This document shows, piece after piece, positions 38,071 through 47,162 of a stretch of DNA of 59,419 bases (the stretch's first letter is position 1; the number at the start of each line of letters is the position of its first letter). The position numbers and the translations under genes were made by a program. The DNA is from Lindgomyces ingoldianus (Eukaryota; Ascomycota; Dothideomycetes; Pleosporales; Lindgomycetaceae). The notes beneath the pieces are model-generated. The model was not told where the DNA came from. It ran no database searches and saw only the letters and a list, made by a program, of their open reading frames with translations. The stretch lies in the NCBI RefSeq assembly GCF_010093535.1, contig NW_022985178.1, positions 798,979 through 858,397 on the forward strand. Direction: 5' to 3'.

Positions 38071-38720
38071 AGCTATTAGTATAAAAGTACCTTTAGGCTT
38101 ATCTAAAAAAAACTAGCTAGGTAATAAGGCACCTATATTAAAAGAAATAGCTACATTATTACTAAATAGCAGCAGCCTTTAGTGACAAGTCCTAGCTAAT
38201 AAAGGCTAAGAAAAAAAACAACTCTTTACTTTAGCTTTAAAAGCCTCTATTTTGTCTAAAGAAAAGAGATCCCCTTTTAAGTACTTTGTGTAATAAGCCT
38301 CTAATAAATCTAGTAATTTTTAGATATAATTCTGTCTAGAACACTTCTTATCCCTTACCTCTAGCATCTTCTGCTATAAACAGAGCTGCTCTTAGTCTTA
38401 GGCTAACTCTTTATCCTACAGAACATAATTCTAGGCCTGTAAGGCCTTAGCCTTCTAAAGAAGTGCCTTTTTTTTCTTCTCTAAATAATCCTACACAGCA
38501 TTAGAAATAAAGGTGTTGCATTTACTATGCTTTTTTACACATTTAACGCACTTATTTAAGGATAAAGTTAACATATAGAACAACTTTAAGAATTAGTAAG
38601 CACTATAGGGCTTTATCTTTATCTAGTAAAGAGGATTAAAATAAAGAGCTATATAAAAATAATAGAATAAGTAAGACTAATAAGCTATTTAGTATAAAAA
38701 AAATAAATATTAAAAACACT
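38070..38720 (-). pseudogene. Antisense frame with CX2CX6C motif, copy A
   Basis: The minus strand reads CVKCVKKHSKCNTFISNAV (about 38485-38545) followed by DYLEK. The middle of this segment (about 38345-38460) differs from copies B and C: it is less AT-rich and reads a Gln/Leu-rich helix with CRTKS-like sequence absent from the other two. That suggests a subfamily difference or a recombinant element. Position and strand otherwise match the other copies. Confidence 0.5.
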
Positions 38721-38815
38721 TTTTAGTAAGAGAACATACACCTTATAAACAAACTCTTACTAACATAGTTATGTAAGCAAAGCAGTAAGGACGCTGCTAA
38801 AGAGAGGGGGTAGCG

Positions 38816-39411
38816 TGTTACAGTCTACAGTTAGACTAGCGTAACCCCACCAGCAGTGCTCCACAATCTAGCTGGATTAGGACAGGGCTCGCTTAGAGAC
38901 TAGTTAGAGGACACAGAGGCAGCGCAGCTGCCTAGAACTATAGACAAGTGCGTTGTCTAATAGGGAGGCGGGCTGCGTAACAGTGGTAGCCTAGGGGAGC
39001 TTATAGGAGCCCTCCTTAGCAGGCTACTGTAAGCTCCCCCTAGCTCCCCTTAGCGCCCTAGCATATGTATATAGTTCCTACATTAAACAACCTTTAAAAG
39101 GTGTGTTTAACATTTAGTTTATTTATTACATAGACTAAGTAGCATTTAGCTTTTTAAAAAGCTATAATACTATTTATATATCTTACACTATATATACCTC
39201 TAACTCTGTCTAATAAGGACTGTTTAACCCTAGCCTCCCTACTGCTGCACATAGGGCAAACTATAATCTAGTTATTCTACATAAGCCTCTATTAGCCTAA
39301 TAGCCTGTACGTAGGACTGTACACCCTACTGGTTGGCCCCTACCTCCCGTCCTACTTCCCCCCTAGGAATATCATAAGACCTAAGTGCTTCTTAAAGCAA
39401 GGATTGTAACA
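38816..39411 (+). repeat. 3' LTR of Gypsy copy A (596 bp)
   Basis: Follows the purine tract AAAGAGAGGGGGTAGCG. It ends AAGCAAGGATTGTAACA, unmutated, and is then followed by the CCTTT duplication. Confidence 0.92.
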
Positions 39412-39416
39412 CCTTT

Positions 39417-40417
39417 ATAACCCTCTAGTGCATAGAGCGCGCCTAGTCTAGTGCAAGTTTTAGAGCTAGGGCGTCTAGAAAGTCTTGTGCAGCTAGCTAT
39501 CCTTCTACATTAAGAATTTTATAGGTTCTTGCCTTAGTGTATAAAAAGTGCTACTGCTAGTACTAAGCTTTTAAAGTTATAGTGCTATACTTTGCTTTAG
39601 TAAAGTAAGCTTTATACTTTACTTATATTAAATTTTTTATGCTTATATTTATTAGTGCTAGCTTTTATTTTAAAGCTTATATAAGTGCTTATAGAGTAAA
39701 TTAGTTCTTTAATATAAGCTATATTATTATAGGTCTAAAAAGCTTTAGTGTAATAGTTATATTAACCTAGTTTTAGATTATCTAAAAACGCGTTATATAG
39801 AAAGCCTAGTTACTTAAGTAAGCTTAGTACTTAGTAATATTAGTTTAGTACTATATATTAGCCTTTTTTAAAGAGTTTTTAGTAGTAATTACTTTAAGTG
39901 TAGGCATTTTTAGAGCGCTGTTTATAAGATTTATATAAGGCCGGATGTCCTAGAACGGGCTAGTATAGCCTCCCTAGCCTGTTTGGAGGTCACATGACCT
40001 GTGCTTCGTATATAAGCACAAATCCTAACAAGCTAGGCCTGGCAGCGATTCTTCTCTCTTACAATACACTTCTATCTTTCTCTAAAAGCTTGCTCTTAGT
40101 GCTATCCATGCTACCTACTATCCTATCTTTACAAGTTAGAGCGTCTAGTCTATTTAGATTAATTATGTTCTATAGGTTTTTGCTAAGAGTATAGAACTAG
40201 AGCTAGATAAACTAGAGAGGCTAGCTTGTGTAGTCCTTAAGCTAGTACACTTCTGTTAAGAGAGAAGCATCTTAATTAGCTATAATATAGGCTTTGAAAG
40301 TAATAAAAATAAATAAAAATAAAAAATAAAGCTTCTAAATAGCTTTTACTAGCGCTATAGTTATATAAAAAAAATTATCCTAGGTTCTTAAAGCGCTAGG
40401 CCTATAACTGTAGAGGA
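39417..40417. other. Old sequence with a GC-richer patch, unassigned
   Basis: Continues the host sequence interrupted by Gypsy copy A. Mostly AT-rich, with a spared patch at about 39945-40150. That patch holds an inverted repeat (AGGTCACATGACCT, 39986-39999), a TATA-like motif and a 66-codon plus-strand frame (39994-40194) with no recognisable domain. It resembles the promoter part of an LTR, but I found no second copy in the window. Confidence 0.35.
40007..40016 (+). promoter_or_regulatory. TATA-like motif in spared patch
   Basis: CGTATATAAG follows the AGGTCA/TGACCT inverted repeat by about 8 bases in the GC-richer patch, as in retrotransposon LTR promoters. Inferred only. Confidence 0.3.
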
Positions 40418-40585
40418 TAAAATAGCCTAGCAGTAGCTGTTTAGAAGATTAAATAAAGTGACTCTGCTATCTAAGAGAGCTCAAGGCTCTCCTTATATAC
40501 ACTAAGCTTCGGAACATAATATCTCCAGATCCCAAGCTGCGTCCCAGGCTCTGAGCCCCAGCCAAGGCTCTTAGTATACGCGACA
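40418..40585 (-). repeat. Inverted fragment of the 798-bp Gypsy LTR
   Basis: The reverse complement matches 3628-3805, including CGCGTATACTAAGAGCC, the TATA region and the ATTTTATCCTC end. It is only 168 bp, so it is an LTR fragment. It abuts the truncated Fot1-type transposase at 40586. Confidence 0.8.
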
Positions 40586-41033
40586 TAATTTATATTATAT
40601 AGTAACTTTATTAGCTGCTTAAAGCTTAGTAATTTTCTATTACACTAACACTAACTTATATATAATTATTACTACTCTTTCTAAAACTTTTTTAAACACT
40701 TTAACTATAAAAGTTAGTAAACTATTCATATGCTTTTAAATTTTTATTTTTATAAGCATTAATTATAACTTAAGTTTTAGAGTATTACTTAGAGTTTATA
40801 ACTAGTAGAGCTTATTATATATAAGTAGTAGTAGTAATAAAGTGCACAACTTTATATTAAAGCCTATTATAACTTATTATAGGTTAAACAGAACTAATAT
40901 AGCGCTTTAAAACCTTTCTTAAATATTACTAAAAGTAATTATAGTATTATTAGCTACTTTACAGTATAGTAAAAACTTTATTTTTATAATATAAGTAATT
41001 TAGTTATATATATGGTTTTTAGCTTAGCGCTTA

Positions 41034-42179
41034 ACGTACTTCACAGGCGAGTTGCTTACACACCTAAGTTGCTTACTTTTGCTAAGACCCTACTAAACTA
41101 CTTTTCCTACACTAATGCATTCCCCACAACACTACTTAGACGCGCTAAAAGAACATTAGATACAGCTTACACTCTAAGCTTTTAAATAAGATATAAAACT
41201 TTTAAAGAAACATGCTGCAGCTATATATAAAGTTCTATAAAAGATAATAAATAACTATAGTACTAGATAACCTTTACAAGCTAATTCTACAGCTAAATTA
41301 TAAAGGCTAGGTAATAAAAAAGAGCAAGTAATTATTAAGACTATACTTAAGCTATATGCGCAAGGAATTTCCCTTTAGATAGCATTTATAGCTAATATAG
41401 CTAATTCTTTACACACTAAGCGTAATCTAGACTATGTTTATATAAACTAGCCTAGTATGTTTATATAAACTAGCCTAGTATGTTTATATAAACTAGCCTA
41501 GTATGTTTATAAAGTGTTATTTAAAGCTTAAAGTAACATTTAAGCGTAAGTATAACTATAAAAGAGCTTTTTATAAAAGTTCTAGAGTAATTTAAAGTAG
41601 GTTTAGCCTTATAAAAAATATTAAAGCTAAGTATAGCATTTAGGATAATAACATGTACAACTTTAGTAAAATAAGGTTTATAATTAGCTAAATATCTTTT
41701 AACTATACTTACACTTAAAACTTTACTTTAAGCTTTAAATAACACTTTATAAACATACTAGGCTAGTTTATGTAAATATAGCCTAGATTACACTTAGCGC
41801 GCAAAGAATTAGCTATATTAGCTATAAATGCTATTTAAGAGGAAATTCTTTGCATATATAGCTTAAGTATAGTCTTAATAATTACCTGCTTCTTTTTATT
41901 ACTTAGCCTTTATAATTTAGCTGTAGAATTAGCTTGTAAAGGTTATCTAGTACTATAGTTATTTATTATTTTTTATAAAACCTTGCACATAGCTGCAGCA
42001 TGTTTCTTTAAGAGTTTTATGTCTTATTTAAAAGCTTAGAGTGTAAGCTGTATCTAATGTTCTTTTAGCGCGTCTAAGTAGTGTTATAGAGAATGCATTA
42101 GTGTAGGAAGGGTAGTTTAGTAGGGTCTTAGCAAAAGTAAGCAACTTAGGTGTGTAAGCAACTCGCCTGTGAAGTACGT
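41034..42179. mobile_element. Palindromic Fot1-derived element I, uninterrupted
   Basis: 1146 bp between ACGTACTTCACAGGCGAG and its complement. The left flank is TA; the right flank has one extra T before TA. The arms of about 500 bp are inverted copies carrying the TIR, leader and HTH codons of a Fot1 transposon. The centre (about 41590-41700) has the orientation seen in element J. It is inserted inside the transposase of the minus-strand Fot1-type remnant. The left arm is longer than the right by an internal triplication. Confidence 0.9.
41433..41501. repeat. 23-bp tandem triplication in the left arm of I
   Basis: TATGTTTATATAAACTAGC plus CTAG, 23 bp, occurs three times in perfect tandem at 41433, 41456 and 41479. 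The right arm and the other palindromic copies have one unit. The identity of the units, in RIP-mutated form, shows the triplication came after RIP. Confidence 0.92.
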
Positions 42180-43004
42180 TTATACTTTTTTAAAAAAAAG
42201 TAAAATAACCTACATTAAGTAGCTATAAAAAGTGTAATAAGCAAAAAAGTATATAAATAGTAATAATCTTATTATTTTTATAGTATTACTAAAAATAAAG
42301 TAACTTAGAGCTTTTATAGCTATTAATAACTAGTAAATAGTAGCTGCTAATAGTATGCTTCTTTATATGCGTGTTGAAGTGCTGTAACTAGTCTAGACTA
42401 AGCTAATTAGTAGTCTAGCTACGCTTAAAAACTATAATAACTTAATTTTAAAGTAAAATTATTTATACTAGTTTAAAAAGTAATTACTACCTTAAAAAAT
42501 AATAAAAAGTAAAATAGCCTACTTTTTAGCATTAATACTCTAAATAGCTGTTGTCTACTTCTAGTTACCTAGCTAGACTGCTTTTAGCTATCCTTATCTC
42601 TCTAAACTTATAATAGCTACTTTAGAAGATATCTAGCCTGTTATAAACCTTATTTTATTAAAGTTATATATGTTATTATTCTAGATGCTATCCTTAGCTT
42701 TAATATTCTTTATAAAGTTAGACTAGCTTTAAATTACTATAAAAATTTTATAAAAAGCTTTTTTTAAATTATACTTACACTTAACCTTTACTTTAAGCTC
42801 TAAGTAGCACTTAATAAATATATTAAGCTAGTTTATACTTAGTGTGTAAAGAATTAGCTACATTAGCTATAGCTACTAGCTAGAGGGGAAACCCTTACGC
42901 ATCTAGCTTAAGTATGTGCTAAATAATTACCTTCTTTTTATTATTGTCTAGCTTTTATAAGTTAGCTATATAATTAGCTTTAAAAAATTATTTAATGTGT
43001 TAGT

Positions 43005-43179
43005 TGTAAGGCCAGGATAGCGCTTACGTGTAAGGCTGAGATGGTGCTTACTGTAAGGCTGAGATGGCGCTTACGTGCGACAGGTATATATACTATTCTG
43101 CACCTAAAAATTAACGTTGGTTAATTATTTATACCTTTTAGTTGTATTAGCAGAGTAGTGTAGAGCCCTGTTCTTTACA
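43005..43179 (+). repeat. 5' LTR of the TRIM, with three 23-24-bp units
   Basis: Starts with three tandem units of the form GTAAGGCTGAGATGGYGCTTAC; the second LTR has two, which explains the length difference. A TATATATACTATTCTG motif follows, a plausible promoter. Confidence 0.85.
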
Positions 43180-43480
43180 TAATAATTAACTAACAACAAG
43201 GATGTTTGCGTGTTTAACCTACACCTTAGACAGCTTAGCTAGTTTATAGACTAAAACGTGAGGCGGCCTCTTCTAGCGCCACGTTGTTGCTGCTAGGAGG
43301 TCTAGTGTATATGGCTTAGCTGGCGTGGGCCACTAAACGTTGCGTTGTTATTTTATCCCGCGCCTTTAGGCCGCAGGTGGTCAGCCTCTGGCCGGTAACC
43401 GAGACATGCGCATAGGCGCCTCTGAGCTGCGGGTAGGTCATGTGACGCCTGGGACATGCGTCTGCTAAGAAGGGGGATAA

Positions 43481-43632
43481 TGTAAGGCTGGGATGGCGCT
43501 TACGTGTAAGGCTGAGATGGTGCTTACGTGCGACGGGTATATATACTATTCTGTACGCAATAATTAACGTTGGTTAATTATTCGCACCTTTTTAGTTGTA
43601 TTGGCGTAGTGGTACAGAGCTCCGTCCTTACA
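43481..43632 (+). repeat. 3' LTR of the TRIM, with two units
   Basis: Matches the 5' LTR apart from one fewer tandem unit and a few C/T differences. Ends CCGTCCTTACA. Confidence 0.85.
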
Positions 43633-43857
43633 TTAGTTACTTATTATCTTTTAACAGACTTTATAAATAGCTGTAGTGTGTTACTTAAAAAGTATTATGT
43701 CTTATTTAAAAGCTAAAAGTGTAGGCTACATCTAATATTTCTTTAACACATCTAAGTGGTGTTATTAGAAATGCATTAGTATAGAAAGGGTAGTGTAGTA
43801 GGGTCTTAGCAAAAGAAAGCAACTTAGGTGTGTGAACAACTCGCTCGTGAAGTACGT

Positions 43858-44396
43858 TAATATAAACTATATAGCTCCTTAGACCCTTAGTCTACAATGC
43901 ATGACTCCTCTTAGAACTCGTGCCCCTGCAAGGGTACAGTATCTTGTGTATGAGTCAAACTTGGTGGATCAGACCGATCGCGCTTGGTGTGGGAAATGCC
44001 CTATCTGAAACGGGTATGTATAATCTTAAAGTGCTGATGGGTTTGCTGCTCTCATTACGTGGGTACAGAAACAACTATTACATCTATAGCTGCCGTCGCC
44101 TAGTTATAGAATAAAGACTGACATATGGACGGCAGTCGTTCACACAACCAGAATGAGCCATCCACTGTACGTTTTAGGGGTTAGGTGATTGTGGCGCACA
44201 TGCGAACATGTTGGGGGCGGTTTGGAGGCTGTTCATTCGGCGAATCCGGTGCCCGCTTTCTGGCCCTCTTTTCCGCGTCATTCCAAGGTTGTCTCTCAGC
44301 TGCGGTGCAACGATATTCATTCCAATACATACATATCAGGAGCTTTGATCCATACAGCTCGATCCCTTCTCAGCTACTACCGTCATTGTTCAGTGC
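43858..44396. other. Left edge of gene island, upstream of caspase-like gene
   Basis: Mixed-composition sequence without RIP signs. Several short open frames overlap here (43920-44114, 44185-44427), but none shows a domain or consistent codon pattern. The stretch before 44397 probably contains the promoter and 5' leader of the caspase-like gene. No TATA or CCAAT box stands out. Confidence 0.4.
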
Positions 44397-46178
44397 ATGC
44401 AACATCTCCGCCGAGCTGCGCACCTAGATGACATGGCAACTCGCGATAGTTTTTTTCGTCTTGATCGCAAGATTGCACAGGTCGAATTTAACAAATCGAT
44501 CGCAGGATGTTATCGCGATGGAAACGCCGAGTATGATGTCGTTGGTGCGCTACTCCTTACCTGGAGGGAAGACGATATGAATTGTAAGGAAAAAGAGGTT
44601 AGTACGGCGGTCTAGAGAGACTAATTCGTCTCTCCTAAACTAACGAGCGGATGTTAGGTGAACGCATTGGAGAAGGTTCTCAAAGATCAGTTCAACTATC
44701 GCACCGAGCAATATGAGATACCGCCCACACAATCGGATGAGATACTCTTTACGAGGTTAAAAGCATTCATTGACTGTTACGATGGCCCTTCCAAGCTAGG
44801 GATTATATACTATGGTAAGTCTTTCTATATAGAGATTACACATGGTTCATTTGCTGACCACCTGGCTAACAATATAGGCGGCCATGCCGAGAGAGTAGAA
44901 AACGCCGAAGGAATCGATCTGGAGCTCTTTGCGAGGCGGACACATCACACAGCACCTGCAGCCAAGCTATCGAGAACAAACACTACGCTCAGTGACATCA
45001 GTCTCCCCGAGTCTCCGGTGGATGGGAAATCAATCGCGAAAGACAGACCCCAGCAGCCCCATGTCAGTTTCAAGAAGATCTGCGAACAACTCAAGACATG
45101 TGAGACGGATATCCTTATGATCGTTGATAGCTGTTTTGCTGCTGGAGCATTCACCGACCAGCCCTTCGGCGGCAGGAAATCTGAACTTTTCTGCTCCATC
45201 GCAGAGAAAGACTGGGCTAGAGCGCCAGGTCAAGAAGGATCTTTCACCAAGATACTCACGACCACGTTGAAAAAGATGATTGGAGAGATTCCGGAGGGCT
45301 TCTCTACCTCCGATCTCTATCGTCAAGTCTATCAGCAGCAGCATCGGGCTCTGAAACCGTTCCACTTCACGCAATCGAGGTTTGATTTTGGAAGAATCTG
45401 GTTGAGGCCATGTCGACAGAAGGACGAATCAACCACCAATTTGGGAAGTGCCACCACCGCTGTGGACTCGAAATACTCTATCGATGTCCGCTTCCAGCTC
45501 ACAAAAAGTCCTGACCTGGCCGAATTGAACAAACTGGTCAAAGCATTGCAGTACATACCATTCGTCCGGAAAGCCGACTTGCAGAACATGCATAGCCCAG
45601 AAAGCGACCTGAGCCAGTTCATGCGAACCGTACACCTAGCGAACCGTCTGCGACCACTGCTTGCGCGAATCCGGCGTCGGCGCGACGGTAGGCAGGCGCA
45701 ACAGCTTCGTAGGACCGACACTACCCCTCCCTCTTCTCCGGTCGTAGAGGCGTCTACCAGCGAGCAATTTCTCGAAAAGGAGCCGAGGAATGTAGGCCTA
45801 TTTGATTGGAGCCGGTCAAAAGCTGTTACACTGTATGATGAGCGCTTGTCGCCCGGCCAGTGCTTTGACTTGAAAACATCACATGCAAAGCTCCACGACC
45901 TGCAAGCACCGACCGAAGTCCCAGAACATCCAACCGTCGCAAATGCGGCTCTCCAGATAGTTAACCAGGAAACGCATGCAGATGCGACTAAATCTAGCCG
46001 CAGTATCTTTCGTAGGGCTGCCACTTGTCACCCTTCCCGTCGGGCTGTCGATGGCTTGTTGTTCTTCACACTAGGTGTTCTGGCCCCCACCCTCATTCGT
46101 TGGGCAGCGCAGGGTAGTGCATCACTGTTCGCAGTATCGCACCTGACATTCGTGGGACAATACATCCTGGCGCCTTGA
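44397..46178 (+). CDS. Caspase-like peptidase C14 domain protein, 552 aa
   Basis: Exons 44397-44597, 44658-44814 and 44878-46178, with two introns of 60 and 63 nt. These have GTTAGT/TTAG and GTAAGT/ATAG borders and branch sites CTAAC and CTGAC. The second intron is in frame without stops, so an unspliced reading hides the active site: splicing joins GIIYY to GGHAERVEN, giving the catalytic His motif (His122). The catalytic Cys lies in ILMIVDSCFAAGAF (Cys205). Together they form the His/Cys dyad of caspase-fold proteases. Residues about 13-260 form the domain (IAQVEFNKSIAGCYR at its start, FGRIWLRP at its end). An Arg-rich helical region, a Ser/Pro linker and two hydrophobic stretches near the C-terminus follow, perhaps a membrane anchor. 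Met13 (44433) has a better start context (GACATGG) and fits the usual family start, giving 540 aa. No RIP damage. Probable role: programmed cell death or self-recognition, by inference. Confidence 0.88.
44598..44657 (+). other. Intron 1 of the caspase-like gene
   Basis: 60 nt, phase 0, GTTAGT donor, CTAAC branch near 44640, TTAG acceptor. Without its removal the first exon would end at the TAG at 44613-44615. Splicing joins CKEKE to VNALEKV, matching family spacing. Confidence 0.88.
44815..44877 (+). other. Intron 2, inside the catalytic His motif
   Basis: 63 nt, phase 1, GTAAGT donor, CTGAC branch at about 44854, ATAG acceptor. The length is a multiple of three and there is no stop, so retention would insert 21 residues directly before the GH of the active site and should inactivate the enzyme. 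Confidence 0.9.
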
Positions 46179-46281
46179 GCCTTGTTGCCTGCCTGACACT
46201 TTGTCATCGTTCACCGGCCAGGAGGACTCACTATAAGAGAAGGCTGAAGAAGGGCCTACATTTCAATCTGCACCTGCAGCA

Positions 46282-46731
46282 ATGGCGACGAACGAAGCGA
46301 CATCCGAAGCGAGGCAGAAAGCGATGGACGAAGCAACAACCGACAAGCTCGACGTGGGTCTTCCTCAAGACCCTCGTGACAGTGCGGTACTGACGCGCAC
46401 AGGACATCTCTCCTCCTATGTCACCGGAAATGGAGACGCAAGACGCCCCCGAATACAGGGCTGACATCGGGCCAGGAAGGTGGCAGGCCGTAAGTGCCTT
46501 CACACACATGCACTTTCAACTGTTTCAACTCGTTGATGACAGTAACAGCCACCTTCGCCTTGGAAGCTGAACGATAGTGTCTTCTTACGTCTGAAGGACG
46601 GGCGCACGGCTGGTCCTTTTTCTATCGTCAAGCTTCACGCTCCGCAAAATCGCTCTGAGAAGTGGCGGTACGACATCAGCGACGGGTCCGGAAAAACCAA
46701 GAACAACATTTCCGGGTCTGTCATTGTGTGA
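46282..46731 (+). CDS. 113-aa protein, possible SH3/Tudor-like C-terminus
   Basis: Exons 46282-46353, 46403-46489 and 46549-46731, with introns of 49 and 59 nt (GTGGGT...ACAG with a CTGAC branch, and GTAAGT...ACAG). All three exons join in phase 0 and give one open frame, which supports the model. Residues 1-53 are polar and acidic, likely disordered. Residues 58-105 alternate hydrophobic and polar residues: WKLNDSVFLRL, a GPF at 75-77 and KWRYDISDGSG at 91-101. This looks like the small beta-barrel domains (SH3/Tudor/KOW type) that begin with a DxV strand and carry a GPY/F turn. It starts 103 bp after the caspase-like stop codon, on the same strand. I cannot assign a family with certainty or a function. 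Confidence 0.7.
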
Positions 46732-47162
46732 TCAACAGGAGGTGCAAAGGCGGCAGCTAGCGGGAGAATTACATGGGATTACGGCGTTTCCGAGGGATTT
46801 GTTGATGAGGAGCGAGGGAAGGGCCGAAGGCAAACTTGCGAGACTTGGGGGCCGATTCTCAGCTGTTCGGGGGTGGCTGATGAATTCCTTTTGGGGGGTG
46901 TGCTATGCAGTGCGACGAGGGTATCCAATCGCAACGCTTCTGTCAATACTACATTGTTCTCCAACATTTGATGGACATTGATGTGGCTGGTGACCAGTCA
47001 AAGCCCCCTTGCACAGCCCTCATGCTGCAGCTGAGGGAGCCGATCCACACCCACTATATCCCTCGTTTGATGCCCGTTCTTTGAGCGTTGAATATCGACA
47101 CTAGCCACAGGTGAACTCTGGTCTTTGGGGTTATTTCTAGCTTCACGTACACGCTCGAATTT
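46732..47162. other. Intergenic region upstream of the DUF6594 gene
   Basis: 431 bp with no RIP. The open frames crossing it (46724-46981 plus, 46779-46967 minus) lack any domain. It should hold the 3' end of the small gene and the promoter of the next gene. No clear element seen. Confidence 0.5.

Larger units (their letters stand above)
11379..39411 (+). mobile_element. Gypsy chromovirus family 1, copy A, split by a nest
   Basis: Outer 596-bp LTRs (11379-11974, 38816-39411) are flanked by CCTTT at 11374-11378 and 39412-39416. The internal part is interrupted at 12835 by the copia element 12836-33168, flanked by CTAAC on both sides (12831-12835, 33169-33173). The body is therefore 11379-12835 plus 33174-39411, about 7.7 kb, the size of copies B (13253-20915) and C (49239-56908). 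It is the oldest retroelement in this nest. Confidence 0.93.
43005..43632 (+). mobile_element. TRIM-like miniature LTR retrotransposon, 628 bp
   Basis: Two short LTRs (43005-43179, 175 bp; 43481-43632, 152 bp), each TGTAAGG...TTACA, enclose only 301 bp. The TTAGT duplication is perfect (43000-43004, 43633-43637). AAGAAGGGGGATAA lies immediately before the second LTR, as a polypurine tract should. The interior has no protein motif and includes a GC-rich stretch. It is inserted in the 5' region of the minus-strand Fot1-type transposon and is hardly RIP-mutated, in keeping with its small size. Orientation follows the purine tract. Confidence 0.87.
40586..43640 (-). pseudogene. Fot1/pogo transposase remnant, minus strand
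   Basis: Reading leftwards from about 43640, the translation shows the N-terminal HTH region (about 42880-42960). The catalytic domain spans about 42670 down to 42190: LKAV, LGN, TTAI, SINAKK and ILLFIIF match the KAVQPGNREWTT...INAxGWAIPPFIIF region of Fot1 transposases, and YRLLI-like residues follow. The C-terminal part resumes left of the palindromic insertion at 41033 (ITYIIKIKFLL, ITFSNI), collinear with 10520 onward in the other transposon. Many stops, and catalytic Asp residues are not intact. Confidence 0.72.
40586..43857 (-). mobile_element. Fot1/pogo-type transposon, minus, 3' truncated
   Basis: The right end is a TIR (ACGTACTTCACGAGCGAG on the minus strand) ending at 43857, followed by TA. 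The left end is lost at 40586, where an LTR fragment begins. Two insertions split it: the palindromic element 41034-42179 and the TRIM 43005-43632. The rejoined length is about 1.5 kb. The TIR is of the same type as that of the palindromic elements, so this may be the kind of parent they derive from. Confidence 0.78.

Noticed and set aside
45332..46024. 230-codon minus-strand frame opposite the caspase-like gene
   Set aside because: It mirrors the GC-rich coding strand, has no domain and Cys/Arg/Ser-rich composition, and overlaps a well-supported gene. The same holds for the shorter minus frames at 44945-45374 and 45429-45635.
46724..46981. 85-codon plus-strand frame after the small gene
   Set aside because: It overlaps the end of a better-supported spliced gene and shows no domain or splice continuation.
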